DNA of 64,000 nucleotides from positions 55,152 through 119,151 of the forward strand of contig NZ_JAWXRD010000038.1 in assembly GCF_033843265.1 (NCBI RefSeq), in the 5' to 3' direction. Under the pieces are notes generated by a model that did not search any database, had not been told where the DNA came from, and saw only the letters and a list, made by a program, of their open reading frames with translations. The position numbers and the translations under genes are program-made. Each line of letters starts with the position of its first letter. Position 1 is the first letter of the stretch. Below are positions 60,863 through 64,000 of this stretch, piece after piece. This DNA comes from Scandinavium lactucae (GTDB lineage: Bacteria; Pseudomonadota; Gammaproteobacteria; Enterobacterales; Enterobacteriaceae).

Positions 60863-61807
60863 ATGGCCCATTCACATTCCCACTCCACGCCACAAGGGGC
60901 GAATGACGGCAACGCCCGTCGCCTGTTGCTGGCCTTCCTGATCACCGCCGGATTTATGGTGGTGGAAGTGATCGGCGGTCTGATTTCGGGTTCATTGGCC
61001 CTGTTGGCAGATGCCGGGCACATGCTTACCGATGCCGCGGCGCTGCTGTTCGCGCTAATGGCGGTTCACTTTGCCCGCCGTCCGCCTAATTCCCGCCATA
61101 CGTTTGGCTGGCTGCGACTGACCACCCTCGCGGCGTTTGTTAACGCGATTGCACTGGTGCTGATTACGGTGCTGATTGTTTGGGAAGCGATTATGCGTTT
61201 TCGCCATCCGCAGCCGGTCGCAGGCGCGACCATGATGGTGATTGCCGTTGCGGGCATGTTGGCAAACATTCTCTCATTCTGGATTTTGCATCGTGGTAGC
61301 GAAGAAAAGAATCTGAACGTCAGAGCTGCCGCGCTGCATGTGCTCGGTGACTTGCTCGGCTCGGTGGGGGCTATCGTCGCCGCTATCGTGATCCTGACCA
61401 CTGGTTGGACGCCCATTGACCCGATTCTGTCAGTGCTGGTGTCGTGCCTGGTGCTTCGCAGCGCGTGGGCGTTGCTGAAAGAGAGCGTGAACGAGTTGCT
61501 GGAAGGTGCGCCCAGCTCAATGGATATCGCCGCACTCAAACGTGGCTTGCGCCGCGAGATCCCGGAAGTCCGCGACGTGCATCATGTCCACATTTGGCTG
61601 GTCGGCGAAAAACCGGTGATGACCCTACATGTGCATGTGATCCCGCCGCACGATCACGACGGGCTGTTGGAAAGAATTCAGCACTATCTGGAGCATCATT
61701 ACCAAATTGCGCATGCCACCATTCAGATGGAGTACCAGCCATGCAGCGGCCCGGAATGCCATCTTAACGAGACGCAGGCCGAACACGCTCATCATCATCA
61801 CCATTAA
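60863..61807 (+). CDS. zitB: zinc efflux protein ZitB (CDF family)
   Basis: Cation-diffusion-facilitator Zn2+/H+ antiporter of the inner membrane, 314 residues from ATG 60863 (MAHSHSHST). Six membrane helices. The Zn-site motifs are LLADAGHMLTDAAALL (helix 2) and AAALHVLGDLLGSVGAI (helix 5), giving His/Asp ligands. His-rich N-terminus (HSHSHS) and C-terminus (HAHHHHH), and a cytoplasmic domain with VHHVHIWLVGEK. Its stop overlaps the convergent pnuC stop by 4 bp. Confidence 0.96.
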   Translation: MAHSHSHSTPQGANDGNARRLLLAFLITAGFMVVEVIGGLISGSLALLADAGHMLTDAAALLFALMAVHFARRPPNSRHTFGWLRLTTLAAFVNAIALVLITVLIVWEAIMRFRHPQPVAGATMMVIAVAGMLANILSFWILHRGSEEKNLNVRAAALHVLGDLLGSVGAIVAAIVILTTGWTPIDPILSVLVSCLVLRSAWALLKESVNELLEGAPSSMDIAALKRGLRREIPEVRDVHHVHIWLVGEKPVMTLHVHVIPPHDHDGLLERIQHYLEHHYQIAHATIQMEYQPCSGPECHLNETQAEHAHHHHH

Positions 61808-62523
61808 TGGGAAAGCGCGCGTGAGCCTCGTTCACGTGCGCTGTTCATCCACATCCGGCTACCGTTCAGAGCGATAAACGTCAGCAGCAGATATTCCAGC
61901 GACATGGCATAAACCCCCTGCAAAGCAAAAATCACTACGCTAATCACGTTGATGATCACCCACAGCAGCCAGTTTTCGACGTATTTCCGGGTCATCAGGA
62001 TCATCGCCACAATCGATAACACCATCATGCAGGAATCCCAGAACGGGAAGGCATCAGGCTGGAGTTCCGGCATCGCCACATTCAGCCCCAGGGTCTGCAT
62101 GACCGATACCGCCACCTGGGTCAGGAATGCGAAGACGGGATTAATGAACACCGTCATCAGCCCAATGGCGACCACACAAGCGGCCAGCCAGCCCAGTGCT
62201 TTCGGCAGCGGTAACCAGCGAATTTGCAGTTCTGCCTGATTCTGGCTGGTCTGTCGCGACCATGCGTACCAGCCATAGATATTTGCCGCAAAGAAAAACA
62301 GCTGAAGCAGCAGGCTGGCATACAGTTGGATCTGGAAGAAAATGATGGCAAATAGCGTCACGTTCAGCAGCCCGAACGCGTAATTGCTGATCTTCTCGAG
62401 GCTGGCAAGCCAGATACACAGCAGCCCGGCTATTGTCCCCACCGCTTCAATCCACGACAGGTCATAGCCGCCCGCCCCAATCGGAATGTGCACCAGAATG
62501 TTTTGCGTGCTAAAGAAATCCAT
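61804..62523 (-). CDS. pnuC: nicotinamide riboside transporter PnuC
   Basis: Facilitative nicotinamide riboside importer, 239 residues, seven to eight membrane helices starting near residue 25. Conserved family motifs: YGWYAWSR (about 88), and the substrate-site Trp/Asn region VENWLLWVIINVISVVIFALQ (about 190). Downstream of nadA by 70 bp on the same strand, forming the NadR-controlled nadA-pnuC unit. Confidence 0.96.
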   Translation of the reverse strand: MDFFSTQNILVHIPIGAGGYDLSWIEAVGTIAGLLCIWLASLEKISNYAFGLLNVTLFAIIFFQIQLYASLLLQLFFFAANIYGWYAWSRQTSQNQAELQIRWLPLPKALGWLAACVVAIGLMTVFINPVFAFLTQVAVSVMQTLGLNVAMPELQPDAFPFWDSCMMVLSIVAMILMTRKYVENWLLWVIINVISVVIFALQGVYAMSLEYLLLTFIALNGSRMWMNSARERGSRALSH

Positions 62524-62593
62524 ATCTCTGTCCTGTCAGCCAAATTTCATTGAGAGGTCAATCGTTCGGTTTAGAACGGTCTTATGATCGTAT

Positions 62594-63637
62594 TTATGAT
62601 CGAAGTGTAGCCGCAAAATCCAACATCCGGTTAAGCGGCAGCAGAGCGCCCTCACGCAACGCAGCATCCACATGGATTTCATGCTCCGCCCCACCGTGTT
62701 CGAGGCCGTCAGCAATGGCTTTAAGGCCGTTCATCGCCATCCACGGACAATGGGCACAGCTTCGGCAGGTCGCCCCCTCTCCGGCCGTTGGTGCTTCCAG
62801 TAGCTCTTTTTCCGGCACTGCCTGCTGCATTTTATAGAAAATTCCGCGATCGGTGGCGACAATCAGCTGCGCGTTGGGCAGCGTTTTTGCCGCAGCAATC
62901 AGCTGGCTGGTTGAGCCTACGGCGTCGGCCATATCGACAATCGACTGCGGTGATTCTGGATGCACCAGGATAGCCGCCTGAGGGTACAACGCCTTCATTC
63001 GCGCCAGGGCCTGGGTTTTAAATTCGTCATGCACGATACACGCCGCCTGCCAGCAAAGAACGTCTGCGCCAGTCTGTTTCTGGACATAGCGGCCCAGATG
63101 ACGATCTGGTGCCCAAATGATTTTCTCACCGAGGCTATCCAGATGTTCAATCAGCTCAACGGCAATGCTCGAAGTGACGACCCAGTCGGCCCGAGCCTTG
63201 ACTGCCGCAGAGGTATTGGCATACACCACCACGGTTCTGTCCGGATGGGCATCGCAAAATTGAGTAAATTCATCAATCGGGCAGCCGAGATCAAGTGAGC
63301 ATTCCGCATGAAGCGTGGGCATTAGAATGGTTTTTTCCGGACTTAAAATTTTGGCAGTTTCCCCCATAAAACGCACCCCGGCGACCAGCAGCGTGGAAGC
63401 CGTGTGTCTGGCCCCGAAGCGCGCCATCTCCAACGAGTCAGAAATGCAGCCACCGGTTTCCTCCGCTAACTGCTGAATTTCTGGGTCGGTGTAATAGTGC
63501 GCCACCATCACCGCATTTTTCTCTTTGAGCAGACGCTTTATTTTTTCGCGATAGAACTGCTTTTCGTCCTGGCTCAATGGCACCGGCTTCGGCGGGAAAG
63601 GATAGATTGCGGTTTCAGGATCAAACATTACGCTCAT
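62594..63637 (-). CDS. nadA: quinolinate synthase NadA
   Basis: [4Fe-4S] enzyme that condenses iminoaspartate with DHAP to quinolinate in NAD synthesis. 347 residues from ATG 63637 (MSVMFDPETAIYPFPP), as in E. coli. Cluster ligands in AECSLDLGCP (about 113), CWQAACIVHDEF (about 200) and CRSCAHCPWMAMN (about 291-297), plus YTDPEIQQLAEE and VVYANTSAAVKA. Upstream in-frame codons lack support. Confidence 0.96.
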   Translation of the reverse strand: MSVMFDPETAIYPFPPKPVPLSQDEKQFYREKIKRLLKEKNAVMVAHYYTDPEIQQLAEETGGCISDSLEMARFGARHTASTLLVAGVRFMGETAKILSPEKTILMPTLHAECSLDLGCPIDEFTQFCDAHPDRTVVVYANTSAAVKARADWVVTSSIAVELIEHLDSLGEKIIWAPDRHLGRYVQKQTGADVLCWQAACIVHDEFKTQALARMKALYPQAAILVHPESPQSIVDMADAVGSTSQLIAAAKTLPNAQLIVATDRGIFYKMQQAVPEKELLEAPTAGEGATCRSCAHCPWMAMNGLKAIADGLEHGGAEHEIHVDAALREGALLPLNRMLDFAATLRS

Positions 63638-63711
63638 CATGGCTTCTCGTTTTACTGGCTTAACCAAACCATCACCAGACCGCACGCTTTAGCGCGTCTA
63701 TCGGCGACAGG

Positions 63712-63729
63712 TGTTTTATATACTAAACA
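63712..63729 (-). promoter_or_regulatory. NadR operator of nadA
   Basis: TGTTTTATATACTAAACA (plus) reads TGTTTA-N6-AAAACA on the minus strand, one mismatch from the NadR box TGTTTA-N6-TAAACA, upstream of nadA. Confidence 0.85.
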
Positions 63730-63785
63730 AGATAGCGAATTTAAGCCGGATTGTCGTGAGGAATTTATCTGGAACGCGGAAAAGC

Positions 63786-63807
63786 AAAAAGACGCCTTTA
63801 GGGCGTC
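63786..63807 (-). terminator. terminator after the tRNA-like element
   Basis: On the minus strand GACGCCC-TAAA-GGCGTC is followed by five T residues. It lies 10 bp past the GCCA end of the tRNA-like element. Confidence 0.85.
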
Positions 63808-63816
63808 TTTCCACAT

Positions 63817-63930
63817 TGGCGGGACGTGCAGGATGACTCGCTTCGCTCGCCCTCCGGGCCGTCGCCGCAAACGGCTCCGTTGTCTCACTGCGTTCGACTC
63901 GAACCTGCAGCAGGTTCTCACCCTGCACGT
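63817..63930 (-). repeat. tRNA-Lys 3'-end-like structured element
   Basis: On the minus strand it runs ACGTGCAGGGTGA... to CCTGCACGTCCCGCCA. The last 16 bases equal the tRNA-Lys 3' end (CCTGCACGACCCACCA) at 14 of 16 positions. The 13-bp ends (63824-63836 and 63918-63930) pair with one mismatch, and GAACCTGC-A-GCAGGTTC (63901-63917) is a perfect internal palindrome. It is flanked by two terminators, downstream of a real tRNA-Lys. It recalls the tRNA-3'-end-bearing repeats (rtT type) known in enterobacterial tRNA operons. It is not a functional tRNA: no anticodon or D arm is recognisable. Confidence 0.6.
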
Positions 63931-63947
63931 TGAGCACTGTGCCCTGA

Positions 63948-63980
63948 AACAACAAAAGCGCCAGAAGGCGCTTTTGTTTA
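63948..63980 (-). terminator. hairpin after tRNA-Lys
   Basis: AACAAAAGCGCC-AGAA-GGCGCTTTTGTT forms a perfect 12-bp stem with T-rich arms on both strands, beginning about 7 bp after the tRNA-Lys CCA. Confidence 0.85.
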
Positions 63981-63984
63981 AATT

Positions 63985-64000
63985 TGGTGGGTCGTGCAGG
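63985..64000 (-). tRNA. lysT: tRNA-Lys, 3' end only (cut by window edge)
   Basis: TGGTGGGTCGTGCAGG is the reverse complement of the 3' end CCTGCACGACCCACCA of enterobacterial tRNA-Lys, including encoded CCA. In E. coli a lysT-valT-type tRNA cluster lies upstream of nadA, so this should be the last tRNA of that cluster. Only 16 bases are inside the window; which Lys gene copy it is cannot be told. Confidence 0.85.

Overview
The window comes from a gammaproteobacterium of the order Enterobacterales, closest in gene order and protein sequence to the Enterobacter / Lelliottia / Klebsiella side of the Enterobacteriaceae. The evidence is a near-complete E. coli-like backbone (read opposite to the usual E. 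coli map) running dinG-rhlE-cecR-ybhGFSR-ybhQ-ybhP-clsB-ybhN-ybhL-moaEDCBA-ybhK-uvrB-bioDCFB/bioA-ybhB-ybhC-pgl-ybhA-modCBA-acrZ-modE-modF-galETKM-gpmA-aroG-ybgS-zitB-pnuC-nadA-tRNA-Lys. Proteins differ from E. coli at scattered residues only. The genus cannot be fixed from sequence alone. The 5' edge cuts dinG and the 3' edge cuts a tRNA-Lys gene.

Backbone, left to right: an SOS helicase (dinG), an RNA helicase (rhlE) and the CecR-controlled YbhGFSR drug exporter (1-9.0 kb); a membrane/phospholipid cluster ybhQ, ybhP-clsB-ybhN, ybhL (9.0-13.3 kb); molybdopterin synthesis moaABCDE behind a Moco riboswitch (13.4-16.2 kb); ybhK; uvrB with a LexA box; the divergent BirA-controlled biotin genes (24.5-29.5 kb); then, after a T6SS insertion described below, pgl, ybhA, the molybdate genes modCBA/modE/modF with acrZ, the GalR/CRP-controlled gal operon, Fur-box gpmA, TyrR-box aroG, ybgS, zitB, and the NadR-box nadA-pnuC unit.

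Four departures from the E. coli backbone carry most of the interest. (1) 17.4-21.0 kb: the polymyxin-resistance operon eptA-basR-basS (pmrCAB) sits between ybhK and uvrB behind a PmrA box, and is followed by a 30-codon membrane peptide gene on the opposite strand with its own PmrA-box-like element, a candidate PmrR. (2) 23.6-24.5 kb: an orphan UrtE/LivF-type ABC ATPase with a degenerate signature motif lies beside bioD. Upstream are a near-consensus sigma54 promoter and two NtrC-like sites about 105-120 bp further up, so it looks nitrogen-controlled. (3) 30.2-36.5 kb: the hutUH and hutIGC histidine-degradation operons lie between ybhB and ybhC, with HutC operators, a NAC site at the classic position, and a conserved lambda-attB-like sequence at the ybhC edge. 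(4) 38.2-45.9 kb: a six-gene orphan type VI secretion module on the minus strand, vgrG - lipase effector (Tle3-like, frameshifted) - two tandem lipoprotein immunity genes - PAAR - a membrane protein in the position of the Tla3 adaptor. It is flanked by two related terminator hairpins and inserted between ybhC and pgl.

The right end (63.8-64.0 kb) holds a tRNA-Lys 3' end and, beyond its terminator, a structured element that ends in a near copy of the tRNA-Lys 3' end followed by its own terminator.
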